A stretch of DNA of 6,548 bases, from contig JANSXJ010000210.1 of NCBI GenBank assembly GCA_024743015.1, positions 1 through 6,548 on the forward strand. Reading direction: 5' to 3'. A program made the position numbers and the translations under genes. This document shows, in pieces, positions 1 through 5,898 of the stretch. Source of the stretch: Hyphomonas sp. (GTDB lineage: Bacteria; Pseudomonadota; Alphaproteobacteria; Caulobacterales; Hyphomonadaceae). Below the pieces are notes generated by a model. The model was not told the origin of the DNA and searched no databases. It saw only the letters and a program-made list of their open reading frames with translations. Within the stretch, counting starts at the first letter, position 1. Each line of letters opens with the position of its first letter.

Positions 1-133
1 AGCGCGTTGCTCCACTTGTGGCGGTGTTGCTGAGCGCAGAGATGTGTGTGCCATCGGCCAGTCCGACATGGACAACCGGCCTGGTGGCAAAAGCCAGGTT
101 GGCGGGGCATGGTTGTGCGGTCTTGTCAGTGTC

Positions 134-667
134 TCAGAGACGAGGTTGTGTCGGTCTGGGGATCCCCCCGCGGAGATCAGTGGCGCGCCGTCTGGCGCGC
201 GCCCCGTTGGTTTCCAAGGCTGCGCAAAGGCGGCGAGCGGCGGCGCGGCCTGCGTCGAGGGCTTCGGGCAGAAGCTCCTGTGCGACCTCGGTCAGATAGG
301 CGTTGTCGCTGCCGGGATAGTTGGCTTCGATGCCCCAGAGGCTCGCGGCATGGGCGTCCAAGATCACGCCTTCCAGCGCAACAGACAGAACGATACCGCA
401 ATAGAACCATTCATCCTTGCGCCATGCCTCCATGACGGCTTCGGCCTTGGCCTGCGCCCGTGCAAAGCGCTCGCGATGGTTCGGGCCGGGACCGATGAAT
501 CCCGGCGCGTCCTTATAGAGCGAGGGCCAGAATCCGTCCTGGCGCTGGTCGGGTGCGTCAAGGCAATCATCACGGACAATGCGCGCGATGATCTCGAAGC
601 CTTGGACCTCGCAGCAGATGCTGTCGCCTTCGCAAACGAAGGTCTGGAAGCGTTTCGTGAAGGTCAT
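134..667 (-). CDS. Conserved protein of unknown function downstream of ardA
   Basis: A 177-residue protein. I do not recognise a named domain; my impression is that proteins of this kind sit beside ardA on alphaproteobacterial mobile elements, but I cannot check that here. The first 150 residues look like a soluble, folded domain: a strand-rich start (GDSICCEVQGFEIIARI, residues 14-30), a helix around 66-83, the segment DEWFYCGIVLSV (85-96), and an acidic stretch including WGIEANYPGSDNAYLTE (111-127). No signal peptide or membrane segment is seen. The last 25 residues are Arg/Pro-rich and unlike the rest, so they may be read-through beyond an older end. The ATG at 667 is chosen over one at 730 because the extra 21 codons overlap the ardA 3' end in another frame, and because GGAG at 676-679 lies 8 nt upstream. 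Its start lies one base after the original ardA stop, so the two were probably translationally coupled. Confident that it is a gene; function unknown. Confidence 0.75.
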   Translation of the reverse strand: MTFTKRFQTFVCEGDSICCEVQGFEIIARIVRDDCLDAPDQRQDGFWPSLYKDAPGFIGPGPNHRERFARAQAKAEAVMEAWRKDEWFYCGIVLSVALEGVILDAHAASLWGIEANYPGSDNAYLTEVAQELLPEALDAGRAAARRLCAALETNGARARRRATDLRGGIPRPTQPRL

Positions 668-668
668 G

Positions 669-758
669 TCAACGGCTCCAGAACACGTGGGTCTGATCGA
701 AGCCCGTCTGGAACACCATGATCTCGCCATTCAGCGCCATGTCGCGGGCAAGGGCCTG
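669..758 (-). pseudogene. ardA: Detached C-terminal remnant of ardA
   Basis: In the same frame as ardA, directly after its TAG (759-761), 29 sense codons follow and end in TGA at 669-671. They read QALARDMALNGEI, then MVFQTGFDQTHVFWSR. This matches the ArdA C-terminal pattern, for example EAYARDLFLD...GHVFRR in enterobacterial ArdA. Nothing is missing apart from the one codon, normally Tyr at that position, so a single change from TAC or TAT to TAG explains the split. The segment has no start site of its own. Suppression, a recent mutation or a sequencing error are all possible. Confidence 0.78.
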
Positions 759-1235
759 CTAGTCGATATAGTAGCGAAGACTCTCCGGAATCTGCGTTCC
801 GGTATCCTCGTGCAGCTGCTCGGCGAAGTCCGCCGCGCTCTGATACTCGCCCGCATAGTCCTCGAAGGCGGCGCGCGCCTCGGCGAGGTCGTCGCCGAAA
901 TGGCTCAATACCTTGCCACCCAGCTCGCCATGTTCCTCGATGAAGTCGGCAAGCTCGCAAACGGTTTCGAATGAGGCGTATTCGGAAAGGTTCGCACCTT
1001 CGAACCCCTCATAGTCATGGATCGCCCATTCCTCTGCGTCCGGCTCCGGCGATGCCGCAAGCATCGCGCGCACCTCATCTCTGATCTCGTCAGGGGTGGT
1101 CGCATCGATCCACCGGCCATGCAGGCAGCCGGAATTGTAGGCCGCAAGGCAGGCCACGTAGATGCGCGGTCTCTCCGCTCGCGCGGGTGCAGCGCTGGCT
1201 GCAAGCGGTGCAGCGGTTGCGAGTTGGTCAGTCAT
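759..1235 (-). CDS. ardA: Antirestriction protein ArdA, C-terminally truncated by an in-frame TAG
   Basis: ArdA proteins are acidic DNA mimics that inhibit Type I restriction-modification enzymes and help incoming conjugative DNA survive. Visible here are an Ala/Pro-rich leader (residues 1-22), the N-terminal motif YVACLAAYN...GRWID (26-44), the central AIHDYEGFEG (71-80), an EHGELGG helix region (101-107), the acidic YAGEY segment (127-131) and IPESLRYYID at the end (149-158). Asp and Glu are abundant throughout, as expected. The open frame stops after 158 residues at TAG, at the point where E. coli-type ArdA continues from YFDYEAYARDL. The next 29 codons still encode the expected C-terminus, so full length would be 188 residues. 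The ATG at 1235 is well supported: AAGGAG at 1242-1247 lies 6 nt upstream. The family assignment is firm. Whether the truncated protein is active is unknown; it may be a pseudogene. Confidence 0.87.
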   Translation of the reverse strand: MTDQLATAAPLAASAAPARAERPRIYVACLAAYNSGCLHGRWIDATTPDEIRDEVRAMLAASPEPDAEEWAIHDYEGFEGANLSEYASFETVCELADFIEEHGELGGKVLSHFGDDLAEARAAFEDYAGEYQSAADFAEQLHEDTGTQIPESLRYYID

Positions 1236-1268
1236 GTCAGTCTCCTTCCGCTCGCCCTGCGTTCTTTT

Positions 1269-1281
1269 CCCGACAGTCGGG
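1269..1281. repeat. 13-bp palindrome upstream of ardA
   Basis: CCCGAC-A-GTCGGG is a perfect 6-bp inverted repeat around one central base, 34-46 bp upstream of the ardA ATG. As RNA it could fold into a 5-bp stem with a 3-nt loop. It has no T-run after it on either transcribed strand in the right position, so it is not an intrinsic terminator. A small operator or a leader hairpin for ardA are both possible; neither is shown. Confidence 0.4.
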
Positions 1282-1319
1282 TGGGCGGCGAGGAGGTGCT
1301 CAGCCGGAGCGCATCAGGG

Positions 1320-1396
1320 CGCCGCGCAAGGGGAAGCCGTAGGTATGACGCCTAAAGACGATTGGAGACGATGCGGTCCCGCCCCCTTGCGCGGCG
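1320..1396. repeat. 14-bp perfect inverted repeat with 49-nt spacer, overlapping a GC hairpin
   Basis: The arm CGCCGCGCAAGGGG (1320-1333) is exactly the reverse complement of CCCCTTGCGCGGCG (1383-1396). After a small asymmetric bulge the pairing can continue inside for six more pairs, including two G-T pairs (1336-1341 with 1372-1377). The right arm overlaps a second, mutually exclusive hairpin, GCGCGG-CGA-CCGCGC (1389-1403). The element lies in the 241-bp gap between the end of the GIY-YIG gene and ardA, 85-161 nt upstream of the ardA start. There is no T-run, so it is not a classic terminator. It could be structure in the ardA leader, a small RNA, a relic of a mobile-element end, or GC-rich coincidence. 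Confidence 0.5.
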
Positions 1397-1476
1397 ACCG
1401 CGCTCTGGCAGACGCACCGCCTGCCCACCTGACTGATGGGAACAGATATTGAGGCGGAGAGAGGCCTGATGAGACT

Positions 1477-2658
1477 TTAACGATCTCGCGGCTTGAGAGC
1501 AGCTGAGGCAGGATCATATTTCAGGGTACTGATGCTGCCATCCTGTATGGCTTTGACCACCGCGTCGACGACATCGAGCGGAACAAGATACCATTCGCGT
1601 GGTCGAACCGGCTTGCCGAATCGATCTGCGATTTCGAGATCTAACCGCGCATCGGCAAAGAAGCGATGCAGGAGCGCCTCCAACCTGACCCGGTTGATAT
1701 TGAAGAGCTCGTATGTGGCAACGATTTCAACATCGGCGAGGAGGTAGGTTGCATCATTCGCTGCATTTGCAATGCGGGTTTCGACTTTACCGCCGGTCAC
1801 GCCGATTTTGTGAATGAGATCGCGGTTCTCCACGATCCTAGGCTCTGTTGAGCGACTGCGCAGAACATAGATGGTGCCGCTTTCTGTGTCGTCGTCGCCA
1901 GCAATGTCTGAAAACAGTGGGCCCGCTGCGGGATCTGTTATCCGGCGTCCCGCATCGTCCTTGTTAAGGGCGCGCTGCAAAGACCGCATAAGGACGTTGC
2001 TTTCAGTGGCGTTGTCGTAGATCACGCGCAGACGCGCATCCCGGTCGCCATAATCTTGGGTGAACTCATCGCCTTTCTCGGCGACGTAGGCAATCTGCCC
2101 CCCAACAATAAAAAATCGACCAGGTTCAATTTCTGATTTGAGTTCAAAGGCGCGTGTTTGGCGTGTTCCGTCCTCGAGGTCCTGCTTTACGCTTTCAAAC
2201 AATGGACGGAATTTCTCAAAATCCTTGCACGGCGTACGATTGGCGATTTCCTCGGCGGCCTTTCGCTCGGCCGTCGGACGCACATGTTTGAGCGTTGTGA
2301 CATCATCGGTCGCCTCCGGGTCGATACCAAGTTCAGCCAATAGGGCTTCAGGATCACTTGCTTCCGGCGCGGGCTCTGTCATGGCCTCGCCCAACAGCCC
2401 CTGAGTGTCGAGCGGCTCGAGCAAGGCGCGCGCCTCCGATAGAGCACGCAGACGGTCGAGGCGCACCGCATACATCCGTTCAAAGATGTCGCCGTCCTCG
2501 GAGTGCCTGGGCGCGCGCCCATGCTCGCTGACAAAACGCTGAATGTCTTCGAAGCCTGCAATGATCCTTTCTTCCTGCGCAGAGCGAGGCGCGGCTTTCG
2601 GCGTTTCGATTTCAACACCGAGTTCGGCGAGCAGGTCTTCAGCGGTTTTGTCAGCCAT
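1477..2658 (-). CDS. GIY-YIG nuclease family protein (T5orf172/MUG113-like C-terminal domain)
   Basis: A 393-residue cytoplasmic protein and last gene of the operon. The C-terminal third (about residues 260-362) has the GIY-YIG layout: GTIYVLRS (261-268) in place of GIY, HKIGVTGG (283-290) in place of YIG, R295 as the likely catalytic Arg, and E327 within RLEALLHRFF as the likely metal-binding Glu, closing with REWYLVP (354-360) as in the T5orf172/MUG113 branch. This predicts metal-dependent DNA cleavage, though some relatives may only bind DNA. The middle (about 145-240) is a separate domain containing RFFIVGGQIAYVAEKGDEF (181-199). The N-terminus carries a GRxP...ERM motif (residues 41-71) resembling the C-terminus of the helicase encoded just upstream, and LLAELG occurs twice (9-14 and 106-111). 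The ATG at 2658 overlaps the helicase stop by 8 bp (ATGGCTGA), implying coupled translation. GAAGG about 9 nt upstream is a modest ribosome-binding site. Family call is good; exact substrate unknown. Confidence 0.85.
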   Translation of the reverse strand: MADKTAEDLLAELGVEIETPKAAPRSAQEERIIAGFEDIQRFVSEHGRAPRHSEDGDIFERMYAVRLDRLRALSEARALLEPLDTQGLLGEAMTEPAPEASDPEALLAELGIDPEATDDVTTLKHVRPTAERKAAEEIANRTPCKDFEKFRPLFESVKQDLEDGTRQTRAFELKSEIEPGRFFIVGGQIAYVAEKGDEFTQDYGDRDARLRVIYDNATESNVLMRSLQRALNKDDAGRRITDPAAGPLFSDIAGDDDTESGTIYVLRSRSTEPRIVENRDLIHKIGVTGGKVETRIANAANDATYLLADVEIVATYELFNINRVRLEALLHRFFADARLDLEIADRFGKPVRPREWYLVPLDVVDAVVKAIQDGSISTLKYDPASAALKPRDR

Positions 2659-4738
2659 CTCGCTCGGCCTTCACTTTTCGCTTCAGGAACTCGATGCCTT
2701 CGGCCATGCGGCGTTCCCAAGGGTCATTCGATGTCAAAGACGGAAGACGACCACGTTCCTGCAGGAAGGCCTTGGCGCGCTCGGCCAGCATCATGGCTTC
2801 TTCTTCGCTGAGCGCGATTTTCTTGCCCGCGATAACGGCGGCAACCTGTTTCAGGCTGTCTTCACTCATCGCCTTGGCGAGGATTGCATAAGCCGCCCCG
2901 AAAGGATTGATCCGATCAATCAGGTCAATGTCGAGATCGCGCACATCCATGGCGATCTTTCGTATACCATCAATCAGCGCTGTATTTGCCTTTGTGGTGT
3001 CGCCGCCATCTGATGCCGCTTTCGTAGCGTCCTTGCTGGCCTCCTGGGTGAGGCCAAGAGCGGCAACAGCGCGCTGGCGTATCGCTTCATGGTCAGTTTC
3101 TGAGAGTTCGGGATACCGGTCGCGAACAATTTTTCCCATGCGGACCAGTGTGAGCTCTTCTGCTGGCGTATCGCCGCCGGCATGGTCGCCATCAAAGAGG
3201 CCGGTTTCGAGGACCTTCTTATCCTGAACAAAGGCTGTGATGACCTCGTTCAAATCTTCCTGGCAAATGCGGGTCGCTTCCTCGGACTCAGGCTGAACCA
3301 GCCCCTTGATTTCGATCTGGAACTCGCCGCGTTCTTCATTGAAACCGACATTTGTGCGGCCGGCGTCATAACCATCTTCGCCATAGTCGAAGTCTTTGTC
3401 CTCGCCATTGCCTTTGGGAACAAAATTGAATTTCGGGGCGAGCACCTGCTCCATGAGCAGGCTGGCGGCGATCGCTTTCAGCGTGTCATTGACGGCCTCG
3501 GTGACCTTGTCTTCGGAAGCATCGGGCTCCGCAATGAGATTTGTAAAACGCGCACGTTCCTTGCCAGGCGCATCCCGTGTGGCGCGTCCGATGATCTGGA
3601 TGATTTCGGTGAGGCTGGAGCGGTAGCCGACCGTCAGGGCGTGCTCGCACCAGATCCAGTCAAAGCCTTCCTTGGCCATGCCGAGGGCGATGATGATATC
3701 GACATGGTCGCGGTTGTTCTTCTGGGCAGGGTCTTTCAGCGCTGCAACCACGAGGGAGTGACGTTCGGGCCCATCGTCGACAAGATCGGCGATGCGCAAC
3801 ACGCGCCCATCGGGACGGCGCACGAGGTCAAAGCCGGTCGCGGGGTCTTTGCCTTCCCATTCACCGAGTGCGTCCATGATCTCGCTGACTTCGGTGGTCT
3901 TGCCGCGCTGGGTGCTCTCGCGGGAATTGACGTTGGGGATATGGACAATGGTCTTCTGGTCTGGATCGAGGACCTGAGCGATGTCATCTACATACGGACC
4001 GTTGTAGAAGAAATAGCCGATATCGAGCGCCTTCAAATGCTCATAGCCATTGAGCTGTTCGTAGTAGGTGTAGGTCACCGTCGCAAAGCGGGCTTCGTCT
4101 TCCGGCAGCAGGACCGGGACGGCATCGCCGCGAAAGTAGGAGCCGGTCATCGCGACGAGATGGACCTTGTCGCGCGCGATGAACTCCTTGAGCTGCCTTC
4201 CCAGCACATTGTCATCATCGGCTGAGACATGATGGAATTCATCAACGGCGATGAGGCGATTGTCGAAGGCCTCGATCCCAAGCTCTTCGACTGCGAAGCG
4301 GAAGGTCGCATGGGTGCAGACCAGAACCGGATCGCCGCTTGCCAAAAACTCACCGACGGCTTTCACCTTGGATTTGGCCACACGGATTTCATCAGCGCCC
4401 GGCGCATTACAGAGGTTCCATTGCGGTTCGACCTCCCAGTCCGCCCAGAACCCCCATTTCGAAAGCGGCTCATCGTTAAAACTCGCGCCGATGGAGCGTT
4501 CAGGCACCACAATAATGGCCTGGGACAGGCCCTGGTTCTGCAGCTTGTCCAGAGCGATGAACATCAAAGCCCGGCTCTTGCCAGACGCCGGCGGCGATTT
4601 GATCAGCAGATATTGCTCACCGCGCCGTTCATAAGCGCGCTCCTGCATGGGCCGCATGCCAAGCTCGTTCGACTTGTTCGTCGCGCCGGTGCGCTTGTAA
4701 GTGACCGAGACTGAGGGGACGTTCCGTGGTGCAGTCAT
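2651..4738 (-). CDS. Superfamily 2 DEAD/DEAH-box helicase of a restriction-type operon
   Basis: A 695-residue ATP-dependent helicase or translocase, probably the motor of the defence module. In order are seen: Walker A PPASGKS (residues 49-55), motif Ia around VVPERSIGASF (77-87), the DExH box DEFHH (166-170), motif III-like AMTGS (196-200), a motif V region GMAKEGFDW (353-361) and motif VI QIIGRATRD (381-389), so both RecA-like lobes look intact. The roughly 300 residues after motif VI are unassigned. Near the end, residues 657-687 form a GRxP...ERRM motif shared with the next gene's product. No nuclease motif is visible, so cleavage would have to come from the GIY-YIG partners. The ATG at 4738 overlaps the upstream stop as ATGA, with GGAGG at 4749-4753 ten nt upstream. 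A start at 4768 would add 10 residues and is less likely. The architecture resembles helicase subunits of Type I/III-like restriction systems, but no specific family is assigned. Confidence 0.9.
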   Translation of the reverse strand: MTAPRNVPSVSVTYKRTGATNKSNELGMRPMQERAYERRGEQYLLIKSPPASGKSRALMFIALDKLQNQGLSQAIIVVPERSIGASFNDEPLSKWGFWADWEVEPQWNLCNAPGADEIRVAKSKVKAVGEFLASGDPVLVCTHATFRFAVEELGIEAFDNRLIAVDEFHHVSADDDNVLGRQLKEFIARDKVHLVAMTGSYFRGDAVPVLLPEDEARFATVTYTYYEQLNGYEHLKALDIGYFFYNGPYVDDIAQVLDPDQKTIVHIPNVNSRESTQRGKTTEVSEIMDALGEWEGKDPATGFDLVRRPDGRVLRIADLVDDGPERHSLVVAALKDPAQKNNRDHVDIIIALGMAKEGFDWIWCEHALTVGYRSSLTEIIQIIGRATRDAPGKERARFTNLIAEPDASEDKVTEAVNDTLKAIAASLLMEQVLAPKFNFVPKGNGEDKDFDYGEDGYDAGRTNVGFNEERGEFQIEIKGLVQPESEEATRICQEDLNEVITAFVQDKKVLETGLFDGDHAGGDTPAEELTLVRMGKIVRDRYPELSETDHEAIRQRAVAALGLTQEASKDATKAASDGGDTTKANTALIDGIRKIAMDVRDLDIDLIDRINPFGAAYAILAKAMSEDSLKQVAAVIAGKKIALSEEEAMMLAERAKAFLQERGRLPSLTSNDPWERRMAEGIEFLKRKVKAERDG

Positions 4739-5898
4739 AGGTGAGCGGCCTCCATTGCGACCGACCATGCTTGCTCGACCGTATTGATATCTATCAGGAA
4801 AAATTCACCACCTAGAGACTTTTCTTGCCGGTGAAAGAACTCCTTTATTGCTGTTTCAGCCCGGAGCGCGGGCTTTGATGAAGTGAACTGATCCAGCCCA
4901 AGCATCTCGTTTGAGGTGTGAACACGCCAGTTAAAGGCACATTCCGGAAGCGCTCTATTCAGACTGTCACAGCGCGAGATCGGGCTCTTCGATATTCCGA
5001 CTTTTACAATTCGTTTTCCGCCAGCATCAGTTCCCAAGAACGCATTCGGATTGCCCAAGAGTTCAAGAATATAGAGGCTCTTCGGGCCTTCTGCTTCCTT
5101 GCAGAAAAAACCAGATTGGGAGACCGGACCAGGCTTGGAGGGAGCCAGCAAGTCTGAGCCACTAGCTGCGACAGCTCCATCAATGGGGATTTCACCGAAT
5201 ACGGTCGTCTCTATTAAAGTCAGGTCAAAGATTTTGCGTGCCTCATCTGGCGCGAGGCGCATGCCTTGTGAACCGATTGCTTGTGCCCGTTCGGTCGAAT
5301 AGGTCTTTGGCGCAAAGGCTCCTATGGGGATGTAATGTTCCGGTGCCACCCGCCATGCGCGGATTGCCTTCACGGCGAGATCCCATTTCCCAGCAGTTTC
5401 GGAATCGGCTTCCTTACGAAGCCATTCTCCTGGTGACATATATGCTTTCGCGTGATTCACGCTGTGTGTGACCTGCTGAACGCCTATGACCATGCCACGT
5501 TGATGTTCTGGCGCTTTCGACTTGTGGCCGTAAATCACAACCAATGCGCCGGGTTCAGTCTCTCGAACAAAACGTTTTCGTTGGCCGTCATTCGAAAAGC
5601 CAAGGAAGCCCCACGTCTCTGGATTGAAGCCATAGAAACTGGTCAGCCAAACATTCGGCGGTGGGCTTTGTATGGCTGCGCGAGGCGACATGACTTGAAG
5701 CTGCGGATGCGCTTCAACAAATTTCTCCACACTGCCATAGGATTGAACAACGCGCGTCGGTGCAATCTGTCCGTATGCTTTCTCACCAGTTTGCCAGCCA
5801 TGGGCATCGAACATCGCTTCAAGCCCGCCATAGTGACTTTTCGCGATGCCGTTGACAGCGCGCTTGTCCCAGCCCGGTCCTCGATCATTGTAGTTCAT
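4735..5898 (-). CDS. Probable EVE-like reader fused to a GIY-YIG nuclease domain
   Basis: A 387-residue protein in three parts. Residues 1-70 are unassigned. Residues about 80-230 resemble PUA/EVE-type domains, which bind modified bases: NVWLTSFYGFNPETWGFLGF (82-101), then PGALVVIYG (116-124, like the GD-x-v-x-fY step) and RGMVIGVQQVT (134-144). Residues 272-370 look like GIY-YIG: SLYILEL (274-280), VKVGIS (298-303), R309, E348 within RAETAIKEFF, and GGEFFLID (363-370). The EVE call comes from pattern resemblance only and is tentative; the GIY-YIG call is stronger. By inference the protein reads a base modification, or its absence, and cuts DNA with the helicase. Both ends overlap neighbours as ATGA, and GGAGG (5906-5910) lies 7 nt before the ATG, so the start is secure. 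Sampled GC is about 42-50%, lower than the helicase, which suggests a different origin. An alternative is that the GIY-YIG domain is inactive and only binds DNA. Confidence 0.72.
   Translation of the reverse strand: MNYNDRGPGWDKRAVNGIAKSHYGGLEAMFDAHGWQTGEKAYGQIAPTRVVQSYGSVEKFVEAHPQLQVMSPRAAIQSPPPNVWLTSFYGFNPETWGFLGFSNDGQRKRFVRETEPGALVVIYGHKSKAPEHQRGMVIGVQQVTHSVNHAKAYMSPGEWLRKEADSETAGKWDLAVKAIRAWRVAPEHYIPIGAFAPKTYSTERAQAIGSQGMRLAPDEARKIFDLTLIETTVFGEIPIDGAVAASGSDLLAPSKPGPVSQSGFFCKEAEGPKSLYILELLGNPNAFLGTDAGGKRIVKVGISKSPISRCDSLNRALPECAFNWRVHTSNEMLGLDQFTSSKPALRAETAIKEFFHRQEKSLGGEFFLIDINTVEQAWSVAMEAAHL
4749..4753 (-). promoter_or_regulatory. Ribosome-binding site choosing the helicase start
   Basis: GGAGG on the minus strand lies 10 nt before the ATG at 4738 and inside the longer alternative reading (start at 4768). 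Together with the ATGA overlap it favours 4738 as the true start. Confidence 0.5.

Noticed and set aside
1..110. Short minus-strand frame from ATG at 108-110, open to the left edge and rich in Cys and His (starts MPRQPGFCHQAGCPC)
   Set aside because: It loosely recalls the start of some HNH-type proteins, but only 36 codons are visible, there is no ribosome-binding site, and other frames in 1-133 are also open. Too weak to annotate.
158..200. GGGGATCCCC palindrome (158-167) and doubled TGGCGCGC (181-188 and 193-200)
   Set aside because: They lie inside the Arg-rich coding tail and are what GC-rich sequence yields by chance; no array or target-site pattern surrounds them.
44..721. Long plus-strand open frame of 225 codons over the left end
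   Set aside because: It lies antisense to the unknown protein and the ardA remnant, both with better coding evidence. Long opposite-strand frames are common in GC-rich DNA.
1389..1403. GC hairpin considered as the operon's intrinsic terminator
   Set aside because: No T-run follows it on the minus strand. Other small stems near 1424-1440 and 1452-1467 have only 4 bp and also lack a T-run.
1314..1517. Minus-strand 67-codon frame overlapping the end of the GIY-YIG gene and the gap before ardA
   Set aside because: No ribosome-binding site, low-complexity Ala/Arg/Pro product, and an ATG inside the preceding gene in another frame.
3182..4225. Plus-strand open frame of 347 codons inside the helicase
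   Set aside because: Exact antisense of helicase motifs, with no recognisable domain of its own; an echo of codon bias.
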